Shown here: positions 17,353-26,910 of the stretch, piece after piece
Numbering within the stretch: position 1 is the first letter of the stretch
Layout of the letters: the number at the start of each line of letters is the position of its first letter
From: Clostridiales bacterium
GTDB taxonomy: Bacteria; Bacillota; Clostridia; Christensenellales; Aristaeellaceae
Length of the DNA stretch: 64,000 nt
Direction: 5' to 3'
NCBI GenBank assembly: GCA_015056175.1
Contig: SVGT01000006.1
Span: forward strand, 1-64,000
The notes under the pieces: model-generated
What the model was told of the DNA's origin: nothing
What the model saw: only the letters and a program-made list of their open reading frames with translations
Database searches by the model: none
Made by a program: the position numbers and the translations under genes

Positions 17353-18526
17353 CGAAAAAAGATTGCTTTGCGACTGCGAGGCGCTGCAGCCCTATGCGCT
17401 GGATATTTTCCATGAACTGCATCAAAACCCCGAGCGCAGCGGCGAGGAGATCAAAACCAATCTGCTGATCCGCAGGGAATTGGAAAAGCACGGGATCAGC
17501 TACGAAGCGCCCTTTGATAACCTGACTATCGCCGTCATCCGCGGCGATAAGCAGGGCCACACCGTGGGTCTGCGCTGCGATACGGACGCCTTGCCCGTGC
17601 AGGAGGAAACGGGGCTTCCCTACGCCTCCTGCGTGCCCGGCGTGATGCACGCCTGCGGGCATGACGGCCATGTGACCATCGGCCTGTGCACGGCGGTGCT
17701 GCTGAAAAAATATCAGCAGGAAATGCACGGCACGGTGAAGGTGATCTTCCAGTCGGCGGAGGAGATCGGCAGAGGCGCGGAGGAGGCCATCCATACCGGG
17801 CTGCTGGACGACGTGGAGGTGTTTTTTGCCATCCACCTGTGGAGCCCCTATGAAAGCGGCATGCTGCATATTTCGCCCATTGTGGTCAGCGCGGCGGTGG
17901 ACGCATTTGATATCAGGATCACCGGCAAGGGCGGTCACGGCGCAACGCCCCATCTGTGCAACGATGCGCTGGTGTGCGCGTCCGAACTGGTTGTGGCGCT
18001 GCAGAGTGTGGTGAGCCGCCATGTGCCGCCTACGGAGGCTGCCGTGCTGACGGTGGGTACGCTTCAGGCCGGCACGGCCTACAATATCGTAGCGGAGGAA
18101 GCCGTGTTGACGGGCACCATCCGCACGGTGGATGAGGATACCCGCCTGGAAGTGGTGGACAGGATGGAAAAGCTGGCCTCTGGCATCGCTGCGGGGCACG
18201 GCTGCACGGCCAAGGTCAACAACATCCACCGTCATGACGTGGTGCGAAACGATGCGGCCCCCGCCGCGCTGGCCCGTCAGTGCGCCCTGCGCGTGACGGA
18301 TGAACAGCATGTCAGGGAGCAGCGCACCATGATGCTGGGCGACGATTTTTGCGCCTACAGGCGCATTGCGCCCTGCTGCTACGCGCAGGTGGGCATTGCG
18401 GATGCGTCTGTCGGCTCCGACGCCGCCCATCACAACGGCAAGTTCCGCGTGGATGAGCGGGTGCTGCCCGTATCGGTGGCGTGGATGACGCTTTTTTCTC
18501 TGGAAGCGGGCGAAAACGGCATATAA
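17345..18526 (+). CDS. M20 family amidohydrolase/peptidase (HipO-like)
   Basis: 393 residues. It has the di-metal signatures CDTDALPVQEETGLPYAS and VMHACGHDGHVTIGL (about 78-115), the catalytic Glu pair region QSAEEIGRGAEEA, and the dimerisation-domain GKGGHGATPH. This M20D-type group hydrolyses N-acyl amino acids or similar amides. The start MFDEKRLL is set by GGAGGGAAGAAAG upstream and overlaps nagA. Position in the amino-sugar operon suggests work on an acetylated amino compound or muramyl-type product, but this is unproven. Confidence 0.88.
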   Translation: MFDEKRLLCDCEALQPYALDIFHELHQNPERSGEEIKTNLLIRRELEKHGISYEAPFDNLTIAVIRGDKQGHTVGLRCDTDALPVQEETGLPYASCVPGVMHACGHDGHVTIGLCTAVLLKKYQQEMHGTVKVIFQSAEEIGRGAEEAIHTGLLDDVEVFFAIHLWSPYESGMLHISPIVVSAAVDAFDIRITGKGGHGATPHLCNDALVCASELVVALQSVVSRHVPPTEAAVLTVGTLQAGTAYNIVAEEAVLTGTIRTVDEDTRLEVVDRMEKLASGIAAGHGCTAKVNNIHRHDVVRNDAAPAALARQCALRVTDEQHVREQRTMMLGDDFCAYRRIAPCCYAQVGIADASVGSDAAHHNGKFRVDERVLPVSVAWMTLFSLEAGENGI

Positions 18527-18532
18527 TCACAT

Positions 18533-18574
18533 GGCGCAGGCGTTTTACACGCGCTCCTGCGCCATTTTGATTTT
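18533..18574 (+). terminator. Intrinsic terminator of amino-sugar operon
   Basis: GGCGCAGG (18533-18540) pairs with CCTGCGCC (18556-18563) and is followed by ATTTTGATTTT. Confidence 0.8.
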
Positions 18575-18579
18575 CCCTG

Positions 18580-18609
18580 TTGACGGATACGGGGTGGATG
18601 AATTAGAAT
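18580..18609 (+). promoter_or_regulatory. Sigma-A promoter of comM-dprA block
   Basis: TTGACG (18580-18585), 18 bp, TAGAAT (18604-18609). It lies directly after the preceding terminator. Confidence 0.65.
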
Positions 18610-18682
18610 GTACCTGTCGTACAAAAAATCCGGCATACAATGAAGGAATTTTTTTGGAACAAACAGAACGCGGAGGGAAGGT

Positions 18683-20224
18683 GTGAGCATGCTGGCACGG
18701 ACGCTGTGCTTTGCGCTGGTTGGGGTGGACGGCATCCCGGTCACGGTGGAAACGGACGTGGCGGGCGGCATGGGCTCCTTTACCATGGTGGGCCTTCCCG
18801 ATGCCGCCGTCCGGGAGAGCCGCGACCGTGTGACGGGCGCGCTGCGCAACAGCGGCTTTCGCATGCCCACGGGCAAGGTGACCATCAATTTGTCTCCTGC
18901 CGACGTGCGCAAGGAGGGCGCCGCCTTTGACCTGTCCATTGCGGTGAGCCTGATCGCAGCCAGCCGTCAGGCCGGCATGCCGGAATTGCACCGCACGCTG
19001 CTGGTGGGCGAATTATCGCTGGATGGCTCGCTGGTGCCCGTCCGGGGCGCATTGTCCATGGTGATCTCCGCCCGGGAGCAGGGCATTGACAGCGTGATCC
19101 TGCCCCGGGGCAACGCCGCCGAGGTGGCCTCGGTGGAGGGGATGCTGGTGTACCCCTGCGAAAACCTGGTGCAGGCGGTGGAGCACCTGAGCGGCAAAAT
19201 GCCCCTGCTTGCCCAGGAGCAGACGCCCTATGACGAGATGCGGCGGCTGCAGGGCTGCAGGTACGACCTCCGGGACGTGCGCGGCCAGCAGGGCGCAAGA
19301 CGCGCGCTGGAAATTGCGGCTGCCGGCGGACACAATTTGCTGCTCATCGGCGTGCCGGGCAGCGGCAAAACCATGCTGGCAAGGTGTTTGCCCGGTATTT
19401 TGCCCTCCATGACGGTGGAGGAAGCCTTTGAAACCACCCGCATCCATTCGGTGGCGGGGGTGCTGAAGGCAGGGCAGGGCCTGCTCACCGAGCGTCCCTT
19501 CCGCACGCCTCACCACAGCGCATCGCTGCCCTCTTTGATCGGCGGCGGCGCAAACGCAAGGCCGGGCGAGGTATCGCTGGCGCATAATGGCGTATTGTTT
19601 TTGGACGAACTGCCGGAATATGCCCGCGCCACGCTGGAGGGTCTGCGTCAGCCGCTGGAGGATGGCGAGGTGACGGTATCCCGCGTGAAGGCCCGCACCC
19701 AGTTCAAGGCCCGTACCATGCTGGTGGCGGGTATGAACCCCTGTCCCTGCGGCTACTATGGAAGCCGCACCCGCCCCTGCCGCTGCAGCGAGCATGAGAT
19801 CCGCCGCTATCTGGACCGTATTTCCGGCCCGCTGCTGGATCGAATCGATCTGCAGCTGGAGGTGGACGCCGTGCCGGTGAGCGAAATCAACCAGGCAGGC
19901 GAGGCGGAAAGCTCCGAAAGCGTGCGCGCCCGGGTGGAAAATGCGCGCCGTATCCAGCAAATGCGCCTGAAGGGCACGGACATGAGCTGCAACGCCCATC
20001 TGCAGGGCGATCTTTTGAAAAAATACTGTGCGCCGGACGAGAAGGCCGTCAGGCTTCTTGAAATGGCGGTGGAAAAATACGGCATGAGCATGCGCGGCTA
20101 CAACCGGGTGTTGAAGGTGAGCCGCACCATTGCCGATCTGGCCGGGGAGGAAAAGATCCTTCCCCAGCACGTGGCGGAAGCCATTCAGTACCGCACGCTG
20201 GATCAGAAATATTGGGGACGGTAA
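18683..20224 (+). CDS. comM: YifB/ComM-type Mg-chelatase-like AAA+ ATPase
   Basis: 513 residues. Family members are hexameric helicases that aid branch migration during natural transformation (ComM). Order: N-terminal Lon-protease-like fold (about 1-175), AAA+ core with Walker A GVPGSGKTMLAR (about 220-232), Walker B GVLFLDELPEY, the Cys-rich NPCPCGYYGSRTRPCRC insert, and a C-terminal Mg-chelatase domain. The GTG at 18683 has GGAGG six bases upstream and is preferred over the ATG two codons later. It precedes dprA, a common DNA-uptake pairing. Confidence 0.92.
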   Translation: MSMLARTLCFALVGVDGIPVTVETDVAGGMGSFTMVGLPDAAVRESRDRVTGALRNSGFRMPTGKVTINLSPADVRKEGAAFDLSIAVSLIAASRQAGMPELHRTLLVGELSLDGSLVPVRGALSMVISAREQGIDSVILPRGNAAEVASVEGMLVYPCENLVQAVEHLSGKMPLLAQEQTPYDEMRRLQGCRYDLRDVRGQQGARRALEIAAAGGHNLLLIGVPGSGKTMLARCLPGILPSMTVEEAFETTRIHSVAGVLKAGQGLLTERPFRTPHHSASLPSLIGGGANARPGEVSLAHNGVLFLDELPEYARATLEGLRQPLEDGEVTVSRVKARTQFKARTMLVAGMNPCPCGYYGSRTRPCRCSEHEIRRYLDRISGPLLDRIDLQLEVDAVPVSEINQAGEAESSESVRARVENARRIQQMRLKGTDMSCNAHLQGDLLKKYCAPDEKAVRLLEMAVEKYGMSMRGYNRVLKVSRTIADLAGEEKILPQHVAEAIQYRTLDQKYWGR

Positions 20225-20242
20225 TGCGTCCCGGAGGGATAC

Positions 20243-21325
20243 ATGGATTATTCCCGTGAAATGCTGTGCCGCCTGTGGCTGCAGAACGCGGACGCCGCAT
20301 CCTGGAATGCGGTCAGGAAGCTTTTGCGCCAATACGGCAGCGCGGAAAAGGTGTGGGACGCCTTTTCGCCGGAGATGAAAAAGGAACTGAGCGACAAGGG
20401 CTACCGCCAGCTCAGCGAATACCGGAATCTGGGCAGGGACAGGCAATTGATGGAGCTGGACCGGATGGGCGTGAATATTTCCCTTGCGTCCATGGCGGAT
20501 TTTCCTGCCCGCTTAAAATCCATTCCCGATGCGCCGGATATCCTCTTTGTCCGGGGAAAGCTGCCCCCTGAAACCATGCCGGCCGTGGCCATCGTAGGCT
20601 CCCGTCACGACACCCGCTACGGCAGGGAGCAGACCAAACGCATCGCAAGGGAGCTGGCTGAAAGCGGCGTTGCCGTGATCAGCGGCCTTGCAAGGGGCAT
20701 CGATACGGCGGCTCACGAGGGCGCATTGGAGGGGAACGGCGTTACGGTTGCGGTGCTGGGCAACGGCATCAAAAGCGTGTATCCGCCGGAAAACAGGGAA
20801 TTGGCACAGCGTATTTTACAGTCCGGCGGCGCCGTGATCAGCGAGTTTGCGCCGGATTCCGAGCCGCTGCCCTTCCATTTTCCCATCCGCAACAGGCTGA
20901 TTGCCGGGTTGGCGGACGCGCTTTTGCTCATCGAAGCCCGTCACCGCAGCGGCACCGCCAGTACCGTGAACCACGCCCTTGCCCAGGGAAAGGAAGTTTT
21001 TGCCCTGCCCGGCAATGTGGGCGCGCCGGGGAGCGAACTGCCCCTGCAATTGCTCAAGGAGGGCGCGGGCATCTGCACCGAGGGTGCGGATATTCTGGAC
21101 TATATGGGCTGGCGGCGTCAGGAAAAGCAGCTTACGCTGTTTGACGCTCCGTCGGAAACGGAAACCGATCCCGTCCTCAAGGCGCTGGAACTGGAAGAAA
21201 AAACCTTTGAAGAATTGCTTGAGGAAACGGGTATGTCCGCGCCCGAGCTTGGCGCGCAGCTTACGTTGCTTGAAATGGAAGGCAAGGTGGCGCGGCTTGG
21301 CGGCAGGGCGTATCAGAAAACGTAA
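20243..21325 (+). CDS. dprA: DNA-processing protein DprA
   Basis: 360 residues. It loads RecA onto incoming single-stranded DNA in transformation. Order: N-terminal SAM-like helices (1-75), the Rossmann core (about 95-300) with VAIVGSRHDTRYG, ISGLARGIDTAAHEGAL, GNGIKSVYPPEN, and RNRLIAGLADALLLIEA, then a C-terminal winged-helix-like domain (about 310-360). GGAGG lies before the ATG. It sits between the comM-like gene and topA, as in many Bacillota. Confidence 0.96.
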   Translation: MDYSREMLCRLWLQNADAASWNAVRKLLRQYGSAEKVWDAFSPEMKKELSDKGYRQLSEYRNLGRDRQLMELDRMGVNISLASMADFPARLKSIPDAPDILFVRGKLPPETMPAVAIVGSRHDTRYGREQTKRIARELAESGVAVISGLARGIDTAAHEGALEGNGVTVAVLGNGIKSVYPPENRELAQRILQSGGAVISEFAPDSEPLPFHFPIRNRLIAGLADALLLIEARHRSGTASTVNHALAQGKEVFALPGNVGAPGSELPLQLLKEGAGICTEGADILDYMGWRRQEKQLTLFDAPSETETDPVLKALELEEKTFEELLEETGMSAPELGAQLTLLEMEGKVARLGGRAYQKT

Positions 21326-21350
21326 AAACGTACACAATTCGGGCAGGTGC

Positions 21351-21379
21351 TTTACGCACAGGCCGATTTGCAATATAAT
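21351..21379 (+). promoter_or_regulatory. Sigma-A promoter of topA
   Basis: TTTACG (21351-21356), 17 bp, TATAAT (21374-21379). It leaves a short leader before the topA GTG at 21412. Confidence 0.72.
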
Positions 21380-21411
21380 GTAAAGCTGTAAATCATCAGG
21401 AGGATAAAAAC

Positions 21412-23532
21412 GTGGCAGCTACAACCAAACTTGTGATTGTGGAATCTCCCGCCAAGGCCAAGACCATTGCCAAATTTCTGGGCAGGGGCTACAAGGTGGA
21501 AGCCTCTCAGGGACATGTGCGCGATCTGCCCAAGTCCCAGCTGGGCGTGGACGTGGAGAACGATTACGAACTGAAATATATCACCATTCACGGCAGAGGC
21601 AAGATCCTCACCAAGATCCGCAAGGAGGCCAAGGCCGCGGGGAAAGTGTTCCTGGCGACAGACCCTGACCGCGAGGGCGAAGCCATTTCCTGGCATCTGG
21701 CGCAGACGCTGGGCATCGATCCCGAAAAGGCCTGCCGCGTGGAATTCCACGAGATCACCAAGAAGGCGGTTGTGGCGGCTATGCAGAACCCCCGTGCCAT
21801 TGATATGGACAGGGTGGATGCGCAGCAGGCCCGCCGTGCGCTGGACCGTCTGGTGGGTTACAAGATCAGCCCGCTTCTGTGGGCCAAGATCCGCAAGGGT
21901 CTGTCCGCCGGCCGCGTGCAGTCCGTCGCCACCCGTTTGGTAGTGGACCGCGAAAACGAGATCAACGATTTTATCCCTGAGGAGTACTGGGATATTACCG
22001 CCGATGCGCAGATCCCCGGCGCCAAGGGCAAGAAGAACACCTTCCAGCTGAAACTGGCCACCCTGGACGGAAAAAAGGCCGTGCTGGATAACGAAAAGGA
22101 CGCCATGCATGCCAAAGAACAGGTGGAAAACCAGGCGTTCACCGTGACCAACATCAAAAAGGGCGAAAAGAAAAAGCTGCCCGCGCCGCCCTTTACCACC
22201 TCCAGTCTGCAGCAGGAGGCGGGCCGCAAGCTGAACTTTACCACCCAGAAAACCATGCAGGTGGTGCAGCAGCTCTACGAAGGCGTGGATCTGGAGGGCG
22301 AGGGCACCCAGGGTCTGGTCACCTATATCCGTACCGATTCCGTCCGCGTCAGTCAGGAGGCGGTGGACGCCGCCCGCGCCTATATCAGCGAAAAGTACGG
22401 CGAAAAATATGTGCCCGAGACGCCCAATGTGTACAAGGGCCGCAGCAATGCCCAGGACGCCCACGAGGCCATCCGTCCCACCGACGTGAACCGCACCCCC
22501 GAATCCGTTAAGGGCTCTCTTACCCGCGAGCAGTTCCAGCTCTACCGTCTGATCTACGCCCGCTTCCTGGCCAGCCAGATGAACGCTGCCCAGTACGATA
22601 CCATGACCATGGACGTGACGGGCGATACCGTGGGTCTGCGCTTCTACGGCGAGCACAAGCGCTTTGCAGGCTTTACCGGCGTGTATGAAGAGGGCAGCGA
22701 CGACCAGGTGGAAAATAAGGACAGCGCATTGCCTGAGTTTGAAGAGGGCGCCCGGGTGCAGATCCTCCGCGTGGAGGGTACCCAGCACTTTACCCAGCCC
22801 CCGAGCCGCTATACGGAAGCGTCCCTCGTGCGCGTGATGGAAGAAAAGGGCATCGGCCGTCCTTCTACCTATGCGCCCACCATCACCACCATCATCGCCC
22901 GCGGCTATGTGACCCGCGATAACAAGCGCCTGTACCCCACGGAGCTTGGCATGATGGTCAACCAGATGATGACCCAGTACTTTACCGACATTGTGGATAC
23001 GGAATTTACCGCCCAGATGGAAGAAAAGCTGGACGGCGTGGAAGAGGGCACCGTGCAGTGGAAGCAGGTGCTGCGCGACTTTTACCCGGATTTTGCCACC
23101 ACCCTCAGCCATGCCGAAAAGGAAGTGGAGAAGGTGGAATTTAAGGACGAGCCCAGCGACGAGGTGTGCGACAAGTGCGGCGCCCAGATGGTGTACCGCA
23201 TGGGCCGCTTTGGCAAGTTCCTGGCCTGTCCCAACTTCCCCGACTGCCGCAATACCAAGGCCATTTTGCACTATATCGATACGCCCTGTCCCAAGTGCGG
23301 CGCCCGTCTCCTGGAAAAAACCAGCAAGAAGAACCGCAAGTTCTTTGGCTGCGAGCATTACCCGGAGTGCGATTTTGTATCCTGGGAAATGCCCGTGAAG
23401 GAAAAATGCCCCCAGTGCGGAAGCTTCATGACATTGAAGCGCAGCCGCAAGGGCGAAAGCTGGCACCTGTGTGCCAATGAAACCTGCCGTCACAAGATCG
23501 CCGTGCAGGAAAACGCGGAGGAAAACGAATGA
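21412..23532 (+). CDS. topA: DNA topoisomerase I
   Basis: 706 residues. It relaxes negative supercoils. The Toprim domain is N-terminal ([26 protein letters not shown]), and the active-site tyrosine is Tyr305 in [12 protein letters not shown]. The C-terminus carries three Cys4 zinc modules (CDKCG...CPNFPDC, CPKCG...CEHYPEC, CPQCG...CANETC) from about residue 583. It starts at GTG with AGGAGG about eight bases upstream. It overlaps trmFO by four bases. Confidence 0.97.
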   Translation: MAATTKLVIVESPAKAKTIAKFLGRGYKVEASQGHVRDLPKSQLGVDVENDYELKYITIHGRGKILTKIRKEAKAAGKVFLATDPDREGEAISWHLAQTLGIDPEKACRVEFHEITKKAVVAAMQNPRAIDMDRVDAQQARRALDRLVGYKISPLLWAKIRKGLSAGRVQSVATRLVVDRENEINDFIPEEYWDITADAQIPGAKGKKNTFQLKLATLDGKKAVLDNEKDAMHAKEQVENQAFTVTNIKKGEKKKLPAPPFTTSSLQQEAGRKLNFTTQKTMQVVQQLYEGVDLEGEGTQGLVTYIRTDSVRVSQEAVDAARAYISEKYGEKYVPETPNVYKGRSNAQDAHEAIRPTDVNRTPESVKGSLTREQFQLYRLIYARFLASQMNAAQYDTMTMDVTGDTVGLRFYGEHKRFAGFTGVYEEGSDDQVENKDSALPEFEEGARVQILRVEGTQHFTQPPSRYTEASLVRVMEEKGIGRPSTYAPTITTIIARGYVTRDNKRLYPTELGMMVNQMMTQYFTDIVDTEFTAQMEEKLDGVEEGTVQWKQVLRDFYPDFATTLSHAEKEVEKVEFKDEPSDEVCDKCGAQMVYRMGRFGKFLACPNFPDCRNTKAILHYIDTPCPKCGARLLEKTSKKNRKFFGCEHYPECDFVSWEMPVKEKCPQCGSFMTLKRSRKGESWHLCANETCRHKIAVQENAEENE

Positions 23533-24827
23533 TTGAGGTCACCGTCATCGGCGCAGGCCTGGCAGGCTGCGAGGCTGCATGGCAATTGTGCAAACGGGGC
23601 ATCCCCGTGCGGCTTGTTGAAATGAAGCCGGGCAAAAAGTCTCCCGCCCATCAGGCGGACGGCTTTGCGGAACTGGTGTGCTCCAATTCCCTGCGCTCCG
23701 ACCGGTTGCAGAACGCCGTGGGTCTGCTCAAGGAAGAAATGCGTACGCTGGACAGCCTGATCATGCAGGCGGCGGAGCATGCCCGCGTGCCCGCAGGCGG
23801 CGCGCTGGCTGTGGACAGAGAGCAGTTTTCGGGCTATATCACCAAAGCCCTTCGCCAGCATCCTTTGGTCACCGTGGAGGAGCGGGAGGAAGTTTCCATC
23901 CCCGACGCCCCCGTCATCATCGCAACCGGCCCTCTGACCAGCGATCAAATGGGCGAGGCCATCGCGGCGCTTCCCGGCATCAGCACGCTGAACTTTTACG
24001 ATGCGGCGGCGCCCATTGTGACCAAGGAATCCCTGAACATGGACAAGGTGTTCCGTCAGAGCCGCTATGACCGGGGCGACGATTATCTCAACTGCCCCAT
24101 GACGCGGGAAGAGTACGAGCATTTTGTCACCGAGCTTGTCAACGCGGAAACGGCGCCCATCCACGGCTTTGAGGAAAAGCATGTGTTTGAAGGCTGCATG
24201 CCGGTGGAAAGCATGGCCAGGCGCGGTTTGCAGACGCTGGCCTTTGGGCCGCTGAAGGCAGCAGGTCTGCGCGACCCCCGTACGGGTAAAATGCCCTATG
24301 CCGTGGTGCAATTGCGTCAGGATGACGCGGCCAATACGCTGGTCAACCTGGTGGGCTTCCAGACCCGGCTGAAATTCCCGGAGCAGAAGAGAGTGTTCGG
24401 CCTGATCCCCGGCCTTGAAAATGCGGAGTTTGCCCGCTACGGCGTGATGCACCGCAACACCTTCCTCAACAGCCCGGGCTTCCTCAACGAACGCTACGAA
24501 ATGATCGACCGCCCCATGACCTATTTTGCAGGTCAGATGACGGGCGTGGAGGGCTATGTGGAAAGCGCAGGCAGCGGGCTGGTGGCCGGCGTGAGCCTGG
24601 CCATGCAGTTGCTTGGCAGAGAAGTGCCCCTGTTCCCCCGCACCACAGCGCTGGGCGCTCTTTCGCACTATGTTGCGGCCGCAAACCGCCATTTCCAGCC
24701 CATGAACGTGACCTTCGGTCTCATGGAGGGTGCGCCCGAGGGCATCCGCAAGAAGGATCAGCGGCAGGATTACATTGTGAACCGCGCCCTGGAAACCGTG
24801 CGGGAAATGAAAGCGGCGCTTGAATGA
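23529..24827 (+). CDS. trmFO: Folate-dependent tRNA m5U54 methyltransferase
   Basis: 432 residues. It uses methylene-tetrahydrofolate and FAD to make ribothymidine at position 54 of tRNA. The FAD-binding [17 protein letters not shown] motif is N-terminal, and the family block [16 protein letters not shown] is near 43-60. The C-terminal [23 protein letters not shown] region is present. The ATGA overlap with topA reproduces the conserved topA-trmFO order of Bacillota. Confidence 0.97.
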   Translation: MIEVTVIGAGLAGCEAAWQLCKRGIPVRLVEMKPGKKSPAHQADGFAELVCSNSLRSDRLQNAVGLLKEEMRTLDSLIMQAAEHARVPAGGALAVDREQFSGYITKALRQHPLVTVEEREEVSIPDAPVIIATGPLTSDQMGEAIAALPGISTLNFYDAAAPIVTKESLNMDKVFRQSRYDRGDDYLNCPMTREEYEHFVTELVNAETAPIHGFEEKHVFEGCMPVESMARRGLQTLAFGPLKAAGLRDPRTGKMPYAVVQLRQDDAANTLVNLVGFQTRLKFPEQKRVFGLIPGLENAEFARYGVMHRNTFLNSPGFLNERYEMIDRPMTYFAGQMTGVEGYVESAGSGLVAGVSLAMQLLGREVPLFPRTTALGALSHYVAAANRHFQPMNVTFGLMEGAPEGIRKKDQRQDYIVNRALETVREMKAALE

Positions 24828-24845
24828 TATTTACGGAGGAAAACC

Positions 24846-25379
24846 ATGACGCTTAAAGGAACCACCATCTGCGGTGTGATGAAAGACGGCCGCATCGCCA
24901 TTGCCGGCGACGGTCAGGTGACCATGGGCGAAAGCACCATCTTTAAGGGCACGGCCCGCAAGGTGCGCCGCATCTATAACGATACCGTGGTCACCGGTTT
25001 TGCAGGCACGGTGTCCGACGCCTTTGTGCTCTGCGAACGCTTTGAAGAAAAACTGACCCAGTGCGGCGGCAATCTGGAACGGGCTGCCGTCATGCTGGCG
25101 CAGGACTGGCGCAGCGAAAAGGGCCTGCCCAAACTGGAGGCCATGATGATCGTGGCGGACAAGAGCAACATGCTCATCCTCTCCGGCACGGGCGAGGTGC
25201 TCTCTCCCGACGGCGGCGTGGCTGCCATTGGCTCCGGCGGCAATTACGCCATGGCCGCCGCCCGCGCGCTGGCGGAAAATACGGATATGTCCGCTCACGA
25301 TATCGCCGAGAAGGCGCTGCATATTGCCGCCTCCATCTGCGTGTTCACCAACCATAACGTGATCGTGGAGGATGTGTGA
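24846..25379 (+). CDS. hslV: ATP-dependent protease proteolytic subunit HslV
   Basis: 177 residues, N-terminal-nucleophile hydrolase forming a double hexamer that degrades unfolded proteins with HslU. The sequence starts [11 protein letters not shown]. Alignment with E. coli HslV (mature TTIVSV) puts the catalytic threonine at residue 6, implying removal of a five-residue propeptide at Gly5-Thr6. The conserved [21 protein letters not shown] and [16 protein letters not shown] blocks are intact. GGAGG precedes the start. Confidence 0.95.
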   Translation: MTLKGTTICGVMKDGRIAIAGDGQVTMGESTIFKGTARKVRRIYNDTVVTGFAGTVSDAFVLCERFEEKLTQCGGNLERAAVMLAQDWRSEKGLPKLEAMMIVADKSNMLILSGTGEVLSPDGGVAAIGSGGNYAMAAARALAENTDMSAHDIAEKALHIAASICVFTNHNVIVEDV

Positions 25380-26743
25380 TGATGAAGGAATTGACGCCCC
25401 GCGAAGTGGTGCGGGAATTGGACCGCTACATCGTGGGTCAGCATGACGCCAAGCGCGCCGTGGCCATCGCCCTGCGCAACCGCTACCGCCGCGCACAGCT
25501 TTCCGATGAAATGCGGGAAGAGATCTATCCCAAGAATATTCTCATGATCGGCCCCACGGGCGTGGGCAAAACGGAAATTGCCCGCCGCCTGGCAAAGCTT
25601 GTGGACGCTCCCTTCATCAAGGTGGAGGCCACCAAGTTTACGGAAGTGGGCTATGTGGGAAGGGACGTGGAATCCATCGTCCGCGACCTGGTTGAAAACG
25701 CCATCCGCATGGTGCGCAAGGAGCATACCGATAAGGTGCAAACCCGCGCCCAGGTGCTGGCGGAGGACCGTTTGGTGACGTTGCTCATCCATCCCCCCAA
25801 GAAGCAGCAGGGAAACCCTTTGGATTTCCTGCTTGGCAAAAAGAACGAGCCGGAGCAGACGGAGGAAGAAAAGAACATCGCCAGCCGCCGCCGGGATGAG
25901 GTGCGCGAGCAATTGCGCCAGGGCATTCTGGAGGAGAAGGAGCTGGAGATCGAGGTGGAAGAGGCCGCGCCCCAATTGGAGGTGGGCGGCAGCTCCATCA
26001 GCATTGGCGATATGATGGGCGGCATGATGCCGAAAAAAACCAAGCTGCGCCATGTGAAGGTGAAGGAGGCCCGCAAGATCCTCATTGATGAAGAGGCGGG
26101 CAAGCTCATTGACGAGGACGCCATCAAGGAAGAGGCCGTCCGCCGCGCAGAGCAAAGCGGCATTGTGTTCCTGGACGAAATCGACAAGATCGCCGGCCGC
26201 AACGGCCACAACGGCCCCGACGTGAGCCGCGAGGGTGTGCAGCGCGATATTCTGCCCATCGTGGAGGGCAGCACGGTGAGCACCAAGTACGGCCCCGTGC
26301 GCACCGATTTTATGCTGTTCATCGCAGCCGGCGCCTTCCAGGTGAGCAAGGTCAGCGATCTGATCCCCGAACTGCAGGGCCGCTTCCCCGTGCACGTAAC
26401 CCTCAAGAGCCTCACCCAGCAGGATTTTGAAATGATCCTCACCCAGCCGGACAACGCGCTGACCCGTCAGTACGCCGCGCTGCTTGAGGTGGACAAGGTG
26501 CACCTGACCTTTGAGGAGGAGGCGCTCAGCGAGATCGCAAGGGTGGCGCTGCTCGCCAACGAAACGGGCGAGGATATCGGCGCCCGCCGCCTCCACGGCG
26601 TGTTTGAGGAATTGCTTGAGGATGTGTCCTTCAATGCCGGCGGCGACAGCATGCCGGACGTGTACCTCTCCATCACCGCCCAGTACGTGCGCGACCACGT
26701 GAAGGCGGCCAAGGAGATCGACGTAAAAAAATACATTCTGTAA
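25379..26743 (+). CDS. hslU: ATP-dependent protease ATPase subunit HslU
   Basis: 454 residues, AAA+ unfoldase. Walker A is GPTGVGKTEIARRLAKL (about 59-75), an I-domain insertion follows (about 110-235), Walker B is GIVFLDEIDKIA, and sensor residues follow near ISQ-type GARRLH. The C-terminus ends in YIL, the tail that inserts into HslV. The start is set at the ATG at 25379, seven bases after GGAGG, overlapping the hslV stop by one base. A GTG three bases earlier is possible. No codY follows. Confidence 0.95.
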   Translation: MMKELTPREVVRELDRYIVGQHDAKRAVAIALRNRYRRAQLSDEMREEIYPKNILMIGPTGVGKTEIARRLAKLVDAPFIKVEATKFTEVGYVGRDVESIVRDLVENAIRMVRKEHTDKVQTRAQVLAEDRLVTLLIHPPKKQQGNPLDFLLGKKNEPEQTEEEKNIASRRRDEVREQLRQGILEEKELEIEVEEAAPQLEVGGSSISIGDMMGGMMPKKTKLRHVKVKEARKILIDEEAGKLIDEDAIKEEAVRRAEQSGIVFLDEIDKIAGRNGHNGPDVSREGVQRDILPIVEGSTVSTKYGPVRTDFMLFIAAGAFQVSKVSDLIPELQGRFPVHVTLKSLTQQDFEMILTQPDNALTRQYAALLEVDKVHLTFEEEALSEIARVALLANETGEDIGARRLHGVFEELLEDVSFNAGGDSMPDVYLSITAQYVRDHVKAAKEIDVKKYIL

Positions 26744-26752
26744 TATGCAAAG

Positions 26753-26781
26753 CGGCAGGCGAAAAAAGCCTGCCGTTTTTT
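26753..26781 (+). terminator. Intrinsic terminator of topA-hslU operon
   Basis: CGGCAGGC (26753-26760) pairs with GCCTGCCG (26768-26775), then TTTTTT. Confidence 0.93.
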
Positions 26782-26806
26782 ATGAAAACGTTGATCGTGG
26801 GGTGTC

Positions 26807-26835
26807 TTGACTTGCAGCGGCATAGGTGATACCAT
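26807..26835 (+). promoter_or_regulatory. Sigma-A promoter of MFS gene
   Basis: TTGACT (26807-26812), 17 bp, TACCAT (26830-26835). Confidence 0.6.
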
Positions 26836-26910
26836 TGTAACATTCTGCCGAAAAGGAAGGGTAATATCTTTGGCGGATATGGAATGAATTGATTCGGGAG
26901 TAATTGGCTT

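Noticed and set aside
21352..23493. A 713-codon minus-strand open frame opposite topA
   Set aside because: Same reason: composition of a reverse-complement shadow of topA, no ribosome binding site.
26843..26910. A leader peptide (TTG GCG GAT ATG GAA TGA) before the MFS gene at 26911
   Set aside because: It needs a TTG start with five codons and no associated hairpins; chance is more likely.
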